A stretch of 41,782 bases of DNA from Prolixibacteraceae bacterium UBA6029. GTDB lineage: Bacteria; Bacteroidota; Bacteroidia; Bacteroidales; Prolixibacteraceae. The stretch lies in the NCBI GenBank assembly GCA_002429385.1, contig DIZL01000068.1, forward strand, positions 1 through 41,782, read 5' to 3'. How positions within the stretch are numbered: position 1 is the stretch's first letter; the number at the start of each line of letters is the position of its first letter. The position numbers were made by a program, and so were the translations under genes. Below, one piece after another: positions 32,794 to 40,701 of this stretch. The notes under the pieces are model-generated. The model was not told the origin of the DNA, searched no databases, and saw nothing but the letters and a program-made list of their open reading frames with translations.

Positions 32794-33988
32794 AGATATT
32801 GACCGGTTATTTAGGGAAGGACTTAATCCTGAAGAAGATCAATCGTCAGCCCCTGAAGAGGACTGGTTAAAGCTGAAAAAACGTCTGCAACGGAATGAGA
32901 GAAAGAAACGCGGCATATTCTGGCTTAGCCGCCTGGGTAGCGTTGCTGCCTTAATTCTCCTGTTTTTCGCCATCCGCACCTTATTGCCTGAGAGCCGCAA
33001 ACAAGTCAGTCAGCAGGCTGAAGTGCTGCCCAAAGATCTGCCTGTTAAAGCTGAGCAAAAACCGTTAGCTGCCTTTCCCAGGGAAAAGAAAACAGTCCGT
33101 AAAATTCAATCGGAGTCCAACGCATTACTGGCCCAAAATAAACCTCTACGGCATCAGGCTCCCGTGAATCAACCCTCTCCTGTCGGGTCAGCTGAAAATG
33201 CAACACCAGTTAAGGATACTGCTCATGTTGAGAATTTAAGCACACCAAAAGTCTTGAATGAGAAAACTGTAAAATCGGAAAAAACTGCAGCATCTCCTGA
33301 TGATCGGATGAAGACTCCTGAACCGAAACGATCTTCAGCCGACGAACCTTTATTCTCGGCAGACGAGAAACCAACGGTAAAACCCGAACCCGGACATCAG
33401 CTACGTTTGTTATCCCTGAGCGTCCTGGCTGCTCCTGATTACAATGGGGTAAACAACCTTAACAATGCAAGTCTGGGCAACGATTTAGGCCTGATGCTGA
33501 CCCTTAAGCTTGCAAGTAACTGGAGTTTCAGTACAGGCGGCATATATGCCAGGAAACTCTACCAGACAGGGTTTAACAACTATAATCCATCGAAGAATAT
33601 CTGGACCGAATATTATCCTAATTCGGTCAGTGCCGATTGCAGGGTACTCGATATTCCGATGAACATCAATTACACCCTCCTCAGTCGAAAAAACTATACG
33701 GTTAGTTTAGGCACCGGGATTTCGTCCTATATTATGCTCCGCGAAGACTATCGTTTCACTTATGCCGAAACCAACAGCAATAACCCCCTGGCCTATCATG
33801 CGGTCAATGAGAATAAGCATTGGCTGAGTGTCCTCAATCTGCAGGCAAGTTTCGAACAGCGCTTAAATCAGAGACTAAGCTTCAGCCTGCAGCCCTACCT
33901 GAAGATCCCCTTAACCAACATTGGCTTTGCAGGTGTAAAACTGCAATCCTTAGGCATGGCGGCAAATCTAAGCTGGAATTTTAAGTGA
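32774..33988 (+). CDS. Anti-sigma-like membrane protein fused to an outer-membrane-type beta barrel
   Basis: A 404-residue protein. A charged N-terminal cytoplasmic part (1-45, MPKRNIEDIDRLFREGLNPE and APEEDWLKLKKRLQR) resembles Bacteroidota anti-sigma N-termini. One transmembrane helix at about 47-70 (LGSVAALILLFFAIRTLL) is followed by a disordered linker to about 205 rich in Lys, Pro, Glu and Ser. The C-terminal 200 residues are a PorT/outer-membrane-beta-barrel-like domain (LASNWSFSTGGIYARKLYQT, ending LGMAANLSWNFK). It overlaps the sigma gene by 20 bp. The arrangement implies one chain that touches the sigma factor inside and a barrel outside. Whether the barrel reaches the outer membrane is unproven. 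Confidence 0.75.
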   Translation: MPKRNIEDIDRLFREGLNPEEDQSSAPEEDWLKLKKRLQRNERKKRGIFWLSRLGSVAALILLFFAIRTLLPESRKQVSQQAEVLPKDLPVKAEQKPLAAFPREKKTVRKIQSESNALLAQNKPLRHQAPVNQPSPVGSAENATPVKDTAHVENLSTPKVLNEKTVKSEKTAASPDDRMKTPEPKRSSADEPLFSADEKPTVKPEPGHQLRLLSLSVLAAPDYNGVNNLNNASLGNDLGLMLTLKLASNWSFSTGGIYARKLYQTGFNNYNPSKNIWTEYYPNSVSADCRVLDIPMNINYTLLSRKNYTVSLGTGISSYIMLREDYRFTYAETNSNNPLAYHAVNENKHWLSVLNLQASFEQRLNQRLSFSLQPYLKIPLTNIGFAGVKLQSLGMAANLSWNFK

Positions 33989-34160
33989 TAGTGAATTGGT
34001 AAAGAATTGCGATTGGTTTATTTATTACAGGATTAACCAACCAACAGCCCTTTAGCCGGATGATACATTTATTGACCAGCTATCAGGGCTTTAAATTATT
34101 AGAAAATAATTCATTAGTTATTCGAAACCTATTCATTGATTATTCGTACAAAATTGAATT

Positions 34161-34204
34161 AGCTTCGAATAACCTTCGAATAAGCTTCGAATAAGCTTCG
34201 AATA
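34161..34204. repeat. Four 11-bp tandem repeats upstream of a DUF6266 gene
   Basis: Four units of A(G/C)CTTCGAATA at 34161-34171, 34172-34182, 34183-34193 and 34194-34204. The second unit differs by one base. Each unit contains TTCGAA, and related ATTCG motifs occur from 34130 on. The array ends 39 bp before the DUF6266 start and is spaced at about one helical turn. Confidence 0.8.
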
Positions 34205-34243
34205 ATTTAAAGGGCAAACCTTATCACTTATACTTAATATACC

Positions 34244-34867
34244 ATGGGAGAAGTACAGGACATTTATGGAAAGAACATCACCGGCAAAGTAGGTCCGGTT
34301 TCGTTTTACGTATCAAGGGGCAAGACCATTATGCGCAGCCTGCCCGGTAAAAGGATTCGTAAAATGACTGAAAACCAGTTGCGTAACCAGCGTAGATTTC
34401 AGGGAATCCGAAAGTTTTGCTGCCTGTTTAAGGCAATCGTTATCCCGCAAATCTGGAATGGTCTGGCAACGACCTCGAGCGGTTATCACCTTTTTATGAA
34501 GACCAACAGCCCAGCCTTCGATCAGGATGGAATCCTTGCTGATCCAATGAAAATCCGTTTGTCGATGGGAAAACTTACCTTGCCGGAAGGGATGCAGGCC
34601 CAACGGACTTCTTTGGGGGGGTCGTCCATCCGGGTACAATGGGAAAAAGAGCTCAACATTGGTGGTTTAACATTAAGACAACCGCTGCTGGTCATCAGTG
34701 CAGGAGAAGGCAAATATTCGGATATGAAGGCTACCGGGTTGACCAGGAGAACTGTTGACGGTACCTTTGAACTGCCTGCATTGGCTTCGCCCACCACCCA
34801 TGTCTACCTGTTTTTTGAATCCCTTGACCAAAGGTATTATTCGGAAAGTGTATGCTTTCAGATTTAG
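34244..34867 (+). CDS. DUF6266 family protein (diverged copy)
   Basis: A 207-residue cytoplasmic-looking protein. The N-terminus reads YGKNITGKVGPVSFYVSRGK, then TIMRSLPGKRIRKMTENQLR. This G-K-x-G-x-V, arginine-rich, RSLP..NP-like start followed by a beta-rich body (IRVQWEKELNIGGLTLRQPL) is the DUF6266 layout. It is only distantly similar to the family member that begins at 41596. Family function is unknown. The basic N-terminus suggests DNA, RNA or phage-structure-like binding, but that is speculation. Its stop codon overlaps the stop of the convergent kinase gene by 4 bp (34864-34867). Four 11-bp repeats precede it. Confidence 0.62.
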   Translation: MGEVQDIYGKNITGKVGPVSFYVSRGKTIMRSLPGKRIRKMTENQLRNQRRFQGIRKFCCLFKAIVIPQIWNGLATTSSGYHLFMKTNSPAFDQDGILADPMKIRLSMGKLTLPEGMQAQRTSLGGSSIRVQWEKELNIGGLTLRQPLLVISAGEGKYSDMKATGLTRRTVDGTFELPALASPTTHVYLFFESLDQRYYSESVCFQI

Positions 34868-37800
34868 GGGCATGGAGCACAGGGCATGGTGAAATAAAAT
34901 GTTGAACCTTTGCCCGGTTCTGATTCGAGCCGGATTTTGCCACCCATTAACTCAACCAGTTTTTTGGTAATGGCTAATCCAAGTCCATTTCCACCGTATA
35001 AGCGGGTTTTTGAATCTTCAACCTGTCTGAAGCGTTCAAATATTTTATCGTGATACTCTGCCGGAATACCAATACCGGTATCACTGACAAAAAATTCCAC
35101 TATTGTACTCTTGGGTTGATATCCAATTTCAATTCTGCCAGTAGGTGTAAACTTAATGGCATTACTCATCAAATTATTGAATATTTGCCTTAGCCTTTCA
35201 ACATCAGCAAAAATTACGGTTTCTACATCATTATCAGGAAGGATTAGTTTAAGCTCATGTTTTTTCGCATCAATCCGGACAGCAAATTCTTCCTTAACGG
35301 TTGAAATAAATTTCTGCGCATTAATTTGCTTTTTACGGATAGTAATTTCACCGGATTCCAACTTAGATATATCCATAATATCGCTGATAATGGTTAAAAG
35401 GTTGTTCCCATTGCTGATAATATGTCCAATAAATTCATTCTTCTGTTCATCCTCAAAATCCGGATCGGCCAGTAATTCAGAGAAACCAATGATCCCATTA
35501 AGCGGTGTTCGGACTTCGTGTGACATATTGGCAAGGAAAGAAGATTTTAAACGATCCGATTCTTCGGCTTTTTCTTTTGCTGTAATCAATTCTGTCTCTG
35601 TTTGTTTTCGCTCTGTGATATCCCTCACAATGGCCAATACAAATTGATTGTTGTTTAATTCAACGGGTTCAAGCATGATTTCGGTGGGAAACTCGCTTCC
35701 ATTCTTTCGCTGTGCGAAAAGTTCATGTCCTACTCCCATTGGACGGCTTTTAGGGGAATCGAGATATACCTTTCGAAGTGACACATGATGTTCTCTGATA
35801 GACTTTGGAATTAAGTCTTCCATCTTGCAGCCAAGCATTTCGTCGATGGTATAATTAAAGGTATTTATAGCAATTCGATTGCAATAGACAATTTGTCCCT
35901 TAGTATCGACAACAATCACGGGATCGGGTAACGAGTTGATCAAATTCCTGAATTTGGCTTCGCTCTGGCGCAGCACTTCTTCTGCATTTTTGCGTGATGT
36001 GATCACATCAAACATGGCTACAAAGTATTCCTTTTGAGTACTGTAAACAGAGACTGAAAACCACATTTTTAAAGCTTCTACGTAAATTTCAATTGTTTCA
36101 GGTTTTCCGGTTAAAGCAACCCTACTATAAAGATCAAACAAATCAGGATCAGATTTCCTAATACCAGGTATCACTTCAGAAACATTTTTACCCGTTACTT
36201 CCTTTAGTCCTGTCAGCCTTTCAAAGGATTTATTCACAGCCAGATAGATAAAATCAACGGGTTGTTCCTGCTCAAAAATCATTTTGCAATAAGCAAATCC
36301 TTCCAGCATATTCTCAAACAGACTGCGGTATAATTTCTCACTTTCATGCAGCGCCTGTTCAGTAAGCTTTTGACTGGTTATATCCACTCCTGTACCCACA
36401 AAATGTGTTATGTTACTATTTTCATCAAAGATCGGCGAAATGGTTTTTTGCTCGTAAAACAAATCCCCATTTTTCTTTTTATTCATCACTTCGTCCCTGA
36501 ATACATTGCCTGATAGAATTGTATTCCACAAGGCTACATAATATTCCGGGTCTTTTATACCCGACTTAAGTATTCTGGGGGTTTTACCCAGCGCTTCATC
36601 AGAGGAATATCCGGTTAATACTTCAAAGGCATGATTCACGTATTCTATAGTTCCCTCGCGATCGGTAATAGCTATTGTATCAACGGTTTGTTCAACAGCT
36701 CTGGAAAGTTTCACGAGTGTTTCTTCTGTATGTTTGCGTTCTGTAATATCTTCTACAGTCCCATCAAAATACAAAGTCTTTCCGTTGGAATCGCGGATAG
36801 CTTTTGCACTTTCATTTACATAAATAATTATTCCATCTTTTCTAGTCCATGCAGCTTCTAAACCAATAATTTCACCATCCATTTCTATTTTTTCCAGAAA
36901 CTGGTTGCGTTCATAGTTAGGTTCAAAACCATCTTTTTCAAGATTCCTTGAAGTAAGTTCCTTAAAAGATGAATACCCCAACATCTTAACAAGTGTGGGA
37001 TTGGCCATAATGATTATTCCTTCGGGAGTAGTTCTATAAATCCCGATTGTGGAATTTTCATAAAGTGACCGAAAACGCTCTTCGCTTTCCAATAACTTCT
37101 CTTCCGCCCACTTGCGCTTGGTGATGTCCTTAACTATCACATGATGTGCTTTTCTGCCATTATGAAGCACTGAATGTGATATGATTTCAACAAATATTAA
37201 TTCTCCGTTTTTCTTGATATGCCTCCATTCACCAGCCGGATTATAGGCTTGCCGGGCTAATTCAACATCTTTTAAGAGGGAGGAAATGTCTTCAAGAGGG
37301 CGAATATCCTTTATTGTCATCAACAAAAATTCCTCAAATGAATAACCATAATGATTTACTGCTGCCTGGTTTACTTCTAGAAAACCAAGGGTCTCCAGGT
37401 CGTAAATCCACATGGGTTGCGGATTATTGGCAAACAAATAACGATATTTATCCTCGCTTTCCTTTAAAGCTTTTTCGGCTTTTTTGCGTTCGGTAGTCAC
37501 CTCTGTATAGGTGATGATGCCTCCGATTTCGCCATTAATCCGGCGCCAGGGTCGGCATTCCCATCGGTTATAGGTAACAGAACCATTAGGGCGTTCAAAA
37601 TAATCATCATCATCGCATTCTATCGCCCCTGCCAGACATCGTTGATGAACATCCTTCCATTTTTGGGGCATCTCCGGAAACACCTCGTAGTGATGTTTAC
37701 CGATGATATTCTCTTCCTTGACATTATAATCATGGAGATAACGCTCACTGACCGCGATGTAATGAAGATTGCAGTCGTAAACGGCTATGGCATTGGGATC

Positions 37801-37896
37801 GTGTTTGATAATATATCGCATAATCTCTTCACTTTCCCGCAGGGCCTTCTCTATCGCATAGGGTTCAGAGAGATTATTGTTCAGGTTGTCTTTCAT
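34864..37896 (-). CDS. Multi-PAS sensor histidine kinase
   Basis: A 1010-residue kinase with six PAS/PAC units at about 20-140, 145-265, 268-392, 395-520, 525-640 and 645-770, each followed by an ITERK/ITKRK-like coupling helix. HisKA follows with phospho-acceptor His793 (NMSHEVRTP). The HATPase domain at about 895-1005 has N box MSNAIKF, G1 DTGIGIP and G2 GGNGLGLAI. There is no transmembrane segment and no receiver domain, so it is a cytoplasmic sensor that must phosphorylate a separate partner. No response regulator is encoded in the window. Cofactors and signals of the PAS domains are not evident. It ends in a 4-bp overlap with the convergent DUF6266 gene. Confidence 0.92.
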   Translation of the reverse strand: MKDNLNNNLSEPYAIEKALRESEEIMRYIIKHDPNAIAVYDCNLHYIAVSERYLHDYNVKEENIIGKHHYEVFPEMPQKWKDVHQRCLAGAIECDDDDYFERPNGSVTYNRWECRPWRRINGEIGGIITYTEVTTERKKAEKALKESEDKYRYLFANNPQPMWIYDLETLGFLEVNQAAVNHYGYSFEEFLLMTIKDIRPLEDISSLLKDVELARQAYNPAGEWRHIKKNGELIFVEIISHSVLHNGRKAHHVIVKDITKRKWAEEKLLESEERFRSLYENSTIGIYRTTPEGIIIMANPTLVKMLGYSSFKELTSRNLEKDGFEPNYERNQFLEKIEMDGEIIGLEAAWTRKDGIIIYVNESAKAIRDSNGKTLYFDGTVEDITERKHTEETLVKLSRAVEQTVDTIAITDREGTIEYVNHAFEVLTGYSSDEALGKTPRILKSGIKDPEYYVALWNTILSGNVFRDEVMNKKKNGDLFYEQKTISPIFDENSNITHFVGTGVDITSQKLTEQALHESEKLYRSLFENMLEGFAYCKMIFEQEQPVDFIYLAVNKSFERLTGLKEVTGKNVSEVIPGIRKSDPDLFDLYSRVALTGKPETIEIYVEALKMWFSVSVYSTQKEYFVAMFDVITSRKNAEEVLRQSEAKFRNLINSLPDPVIVVDTKGQIVYCNRIAINTFNYTIDEMLGCKMEDLIPKSIREHHVSLRKVYLDSPKSRPMGVGHELFAQRKNGSEFPTEIMLEPVELNNNQFVLAIVRDITERKQTETELITAKEKAEESDRLKSSFLANMSHEVRTPLNGIIGFSELLADPDFEDEQKNEFIGHIISNGNNLLTIISDIMDISKLESGEITIRKKQINAQKFISTVKEEFAVRIDAKKHELKLILPDNDVETVIFADVERLRQIFNNLMSNAIKFTPTGRIEIGYQPKSTIVEFFVSDTGIGIPAEYHDKIFERFRQVEDSKTRLYGGNGLGLAITKKLVELMGGKIRLESEPGKGSTFYFTMPCAPCP

Positions 37897-37973
37897 TCGT
37901 ATGCTTTTAAAGGCAAAATATCATCCGTCCTAATAAGTTGCCTTTTTATTAGTGGTAATCGGTTTGTAAAAAT

Positions 37974-38006
37974 CCTGACCATAGACTATTTGGCCATTTG
38001 GTCAGG
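37974..38006. promoter_or_regulatory. Inverted repeat upstream of the kinase gene
   Basis: CCTGACCA (37974-37981) and TGGTCAGG (37999-38006) are 8-bp perfect arms with a 17-bp spacer, 78-110 bp before the kinase start. It is a possible operator or hairpin; its function is unknown. Confidence 0.4.
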
Positions 38007-38144
38007 TGTTGACTTGGTTTAATCAGTACAAATGTATAAAAATATAATTGAAAATTAAGTGAAATATATGTTGTTGTTTGACGTGTATCAATTTGTGTTC
38101 TTGAATATTACTTCAATAAATGCAGGACTTTGAACTACGGATAA

Positions 38145-38168
38145 TAAAAAAAGCGATTGGAAATCGCT
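38145..38168 (-). terminator. Orphan minus-strand terminator-like hairpin
   Basis: On the minus strand AGCGATT-TCC-AATCGCT is followed by seven T residues (38151-38145 region), a strong intrinsic terminator shape. No minus-strand gene lies upstream of it before 38346, so any transcript it ends would be a small RNA or antisense transcript. Confidence 0.5.
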
Positions 38169-38345
38169 GCTCCCGAACAAAAAGTTTTAGAATGTTCATA
38201 ACTTAGTTTAATTCTAAGATGGTTGGGTCTGATTTTTGTGTATCTTTCGGAAAGATTGGAACATTTGAAATAAAAGATATCCCCAATAACCGTTGGAGAT
38301 CTTTACCGATCCTGTTCCTGATGCCTAACCCGGAAAACGGCCTAA

Positions 38346-39725
38346 ATGACTACTACCGAAATTAATAGTTATAACAGGAATATTTTACCGCCTTTTGTTC
38401 CCAAAAAGGCCGGGCAGTCATCGCCTGATCTATATAAATACTATAAAACGTTTTCGTCTTCAGATACTAATTTTGTACAGTTTAAGGTCGGAAATAAGGC
38501 AGTGAATCTCAGAAGCTATACGTATAATAAATTCAGGATATTTGGCATCACCCACCCTGATGAGTTTAACGAAATTCTTATCCACCTGGCGAAGGGCTAT
38601 GAAGACGGCCGAATTCATCTGATTAACGAACTGAAAGACACCAGTTCCATCTATGGATTTAATGGGGTGAAAGCCAATCTTATCGACAAAGTTGAAAGCA
38701 GGAACAAAGAACGATTCTATATTGGATATCATAATGCAACAAGAATTGTTTCGGAACATGATCCGGAAACTATACACCGGATTGGTTTTGAAAATGCACT
38801 GTATTATGAAGCATGGACCGAGATATTTAAAATGCCCCGTGAATTCAATGAAGCCTTCCGGGGGATAAACATTGAACTGTACAAAAAGACATCGAATACT
38901 GATTCGTCAACCATTTATCCCAAAAGGTATGTAAAAAATATCAATCAACCCGACAGCATTCAGGGTGCAGTCGATCTGTACGAAAACTGCAAGATATTGC
39001 TCCATTTCCTGGAAAAGGAAATCGTTCCATCTTTACCTCATTTGGGATATGATGATGAAGATTTAAGCATTGAGATGAACCCCCGGTGTGCCGAAGATTT
39101 TAAGGAGTTCTGTACTGAATTTTTAAAGGAGGCTGCCAATAATCATGAAAAAGGATTGGTTGAACGAAATAAGAAATTTTACTTTGAAACAATTCTACTG
39201 GCACTTGGCTGTATTCAAATCCTGAAGAAGCCTGAACTGCATGAATACGATATGGTGGAGTTCGGTGTCTTTGAAGACGAAAATTGGTTTTTACTGATGT
39301 TCAATTGCCTGGAGAACACGGTTGATTCGGTAAAAAGTAATTATCCTTTCATTTTTGATTTGCAGAAGCCGGGCAAAAAGGAAATCATCACTGCGGAAGC
39401 TAATGCTGAACAATTAAAGGTGAAGCAAATTGCATTGATCCATATCTACGAAGGGATACGGATTTCAAGGAAGAATGCTACCGAAATTGCTGCAAGATAC
39501 GGATACCATTCAAAATCGTCCGGTGAAGGTCTGTTTCAGGATTATTCACTGTTTTTAAGCAAGGCAACCCGTATCGGAGAACCCACTGAGTGTACGAAAA
39601 AGACCATGAACAACAAAATACGGTTGTTTGAAAGCACCCTTGAACACCTTTCGGAAAAAGCCTTACAAAGGGCTATGGACGAATTGCAAATCCTGAAAAA
39701 AAGACAAGTTAAAGCCTCCCTGTAA
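38346..39725 (+). CDS. Uncharacterised protein with mobile-element-type neighbours
   Basis: A 459-residue protein I do not recognise. It is soluble and largely alpha-helical. The N-terminus (EINSYNRNILPPFVPKKAGQ) is likely extended. A conserved-looking C-terminal part from about 375 (IHIYEGIRISRKNATEIAAR, YGYHSKSSGEGLFQDYSLFL, then a helix ending LQILKKR) has the look of a DNA-binding helical domain, since ISRKNATEIAARYG resembles an HTH. It lies upstream of a 43-codon ORF and an excisionase-like HTH gene. That arrangement resembles accessory modules of Bacteroidota integrative elements, though no integrase, relaxase or transfer genes are present here. Confidence 0.65.
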   Translation: MTTTEINSYNRNILPPFVPKKAGQSSPDLYKYYKTFSSSDTNFVQFKVGNKAVNLRSYTYNKFRIFGITHPDEFNEILIHLAKGYEDGRIHLINELKDTSSIYGFNGVKANLIDKVESRNKERFYIGYHNATRIVSEHDPETIHRIGFENALYYEAWTEIFKMPREFNEAFRGINIELYKKTSNTDSSTIYPKRYVKNINQPDSIQGAVDLYENCKILLHFLEKEIVPSLPHLGYDDEDLSIEMNPRCAEDFKEFCTEFLKEAANNHEKGLVERNKKFYFETILLALGCIQILKKPELHEYDMVEFGVFEDENWFLLMFNCLENTVDSVKSNYPFIFDLQKPGKKEIITAEANAEQLKVKQIALIHIYEGIRISRKNATEIAARYGYHSKSSGEGLFQDYSLFLSKATRIGEPTECTKKTMNNKIRLFESTLEHLSEKALQRAMDELQILKKRQVKASL

Positions 39726-39739
39726 AGATTGAAAAAATT

Positions 39740-39771
39740 GTAACTGATTGTAACCGGAAGTAACCAGTTAC
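39740..39771. repeat. Phased GTAAC repeats between the 459-residue gene and the HTH module
   Basis: GTAAC occurs at 39740, 39750 and 39760, exactly 10 bp apart, followed by the reverse complement GTTAC at 39767-39771. The outer pair forms GTAACTG/CAGTTAC. The spacing places all copies on one face of the helix, as in iterons or cooperative operators. Confidence 0.55.
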
Positions 39772-39795
39772 CTCAGTTCAGATACTCTAATCTTT

Positions 39796-39817
39796 GTGCA
39801 AACAATTAAAATTGCAC
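39796..39817. promoter_or_regulatory. Palindrome next to the start of the small ORF
   Basis: GTGCAA (39796-39801) and TTGCAC (39812-39817) flank a 10-bp AT-rich spacer. The box AATCTTTG just upstream (39789-39796) differs from TAnnTTTG at one base, so the palindrome sits where a repressor could block transcription start. It ends 3 bp before the ATG at 39821. Confidence 0.4.
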
Positions 39818-39820
39818 AAG

Positions 39821-39952
39821 ATGAAAACTCCCTCAGATGTTACAGATGTAAGGTCAGGAATCAGGGAAACTTTATTCATTGACCACCAAAGCAACTACAC
39901 TTTAACGGAAAACCCTTTCGGGAAGAAAGGAGGCACGCCGTGCAGGAAATAA
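39821..39952 (+). CDS. Small ORF overlapping the HTH gene
   Basis: A 43-residue ORF beginning MKTPSDVTDVRSGIRETLFI and ending GGTPCRK. Its end overlaps the GTG start of the HTH gene by 13 bp, a geometry suited to translational coupling. It follows a palindrome and promoter-like box. There is no recognisable domain. It may be a leader peptide or a short functional protein. Confidence 0.45.
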   Translation: MKTPSDVTDVRSGIRETLFIDHQSNYTLTENPFGKKGGTPCRK

Positions 39953-40248
39953 TCAAACTGGTTTCAACCATCCGGAATGATATCGAAGATTTACGGTCGC
40001 TGTTGACCCACCTTTCGATGACCCATGCACAGCGGATCAGCGAAGAATGGATTACGGCAGACCAGGTGATGCAGATTCTGAAAATCAGTGTGCGCACCTT
40101 GAATACGTTAAAGAGCAGCGGGAAACTGCCTTATTCAAAAGTCAACGGATTGGTCTATTTCCGCACCGTTGATCTTGAAAACCTGTTGAATGAGACCTAC
40201 ATCAATCCGGGATCAAAAGACAATGATTACCTCTTTAAAAACAAATGA
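39940..40248 (+). CDS. Excisionase-like helix-turn-helix protein
   Basis: A 102-residue protein starting at GTG 39940 (MQEIIKLVSTIRNDIEDLRS). The N-terminal 30 residues form a probable coiled coil. A MerR/HTH_17-type DNA-binding domain follows at about 35-88 (EEWITADQVMQILKISVRTL, then NTLKSSGKLPYSKVNGLVYF and RTVDLENLL). These short HTH proteins are common next to integrative and conjugative elements in Bacteroidota, where some assist excision. It overlaps the 43-codon ORF and is followed directly by REP elements. Confidence 0.82.
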   Translation: MQEIIKLVSTIRNDIEDLRSLLTHLSMTHAQRISEEWITADQVMQILKISVRTLNTLKSSGKLPYSKVNGLVYFRTVDLENLLNETYINPGSKDNDYLFKNK

Positions 40249-40249
40249 C

Positions 40250-40291
40250 CGTAGGGGCAGACCTATGTGTCTGCCCTGCGTATGTCTGCCC
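40250..40291. repeat. REP element, GGGGCAGACC variant
   Basis: CGTAGGGGCAGACCTATGTG begins the element and TCTGCCC closes its stem (40250-40276). A second TCTGCCC follows at 40285-40291. GGGCAGAC and GTCTGCCC form an 8-bp hairpin. Confidence 0.8.
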
Positions 40292-40393
40292 TTATAATCT
40301 TTTATAAAGAATTGAGAAAATATAAATTAGCGAGTTGCACATGAGCATTTTATAGGAAATATATGTCAATTACCTGAAGAAATTTGGTAAATT

Positions 40394-40633
40394 CGTAGGG
40401 GCGAACCTATGTGTTCGCCCAATTGGGAAAAGGGGCAAATAGAGCGATTGGCGATGATGGAAAGGGGTAAACACGTGGGGGCGAACCTATGTGTTCGCCC
40501 AATTGGGAAAAAGGGAAATAGAGCGATTGGCGATGATGGAAAGGGGCAAACACGTAGGGGTGAACCTATGTGTTCGCCCAATTGGGAAAATGGGCAAATA
40601 GGCAAAGGGGGCAAACACGTAGGTTTGCCCGTA
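40394..40633. repeat. Tandem array of REP-bearing units of about 80 bp
   Basis: REP cores at 40394-40420, 40474-40500 and 40553-40579 plus a degenerate one at 40618-40633. The core has GGGCGAAC/GTTCGCCC arms around CTATGT (one unit reads GGGTGAAC). Units 1 and 2 share the spacer from AATTGGGAAAA to ATGATGGAAAGGGG, with periods of 80 and 79 bp. The third interval is shorter (65 bp). Confidence 0.85.
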
Positions 40634-40701
40634 CAATTCGCCCCATGATCCTAAATCGCCTAATATACGATGAATATGGATACGTCAAAATAATAAAACA
40701 G

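Larger units (their letters stand above)
37897..38345. other. 449-bp gap upstream of the kinase and 459-residue protein
   Basis: Holds a palindrome at 37974-38006, an orphan minus-strand terminator-like hairpin at 38145-38168 and a weak CTTAG/CTAAG inverted repeat at 38202-38218. No protein gene is supported. Confidence 0.5.
40249..40701. other. REP-rich spacer before the RAYT gene
   Basis: 453 bp with no other gene. It contains a REP of the cagacc variant at 40250-40276 with a partial echo to 40291, the tandem array at 40394-40633, and the probable leader of the transposase gene. 40292-40393 is plain AT-rich sequence. Confidence 0.65.

Noticed and set aside
40394..40633. Regularly spaced repeats resembling a CRISPR array
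   Set aside because: The spacers are themselves repeated, the period is about 80 bp, the core is a REP hairpin, no cas gene is present, and a RAYT is adjacent.
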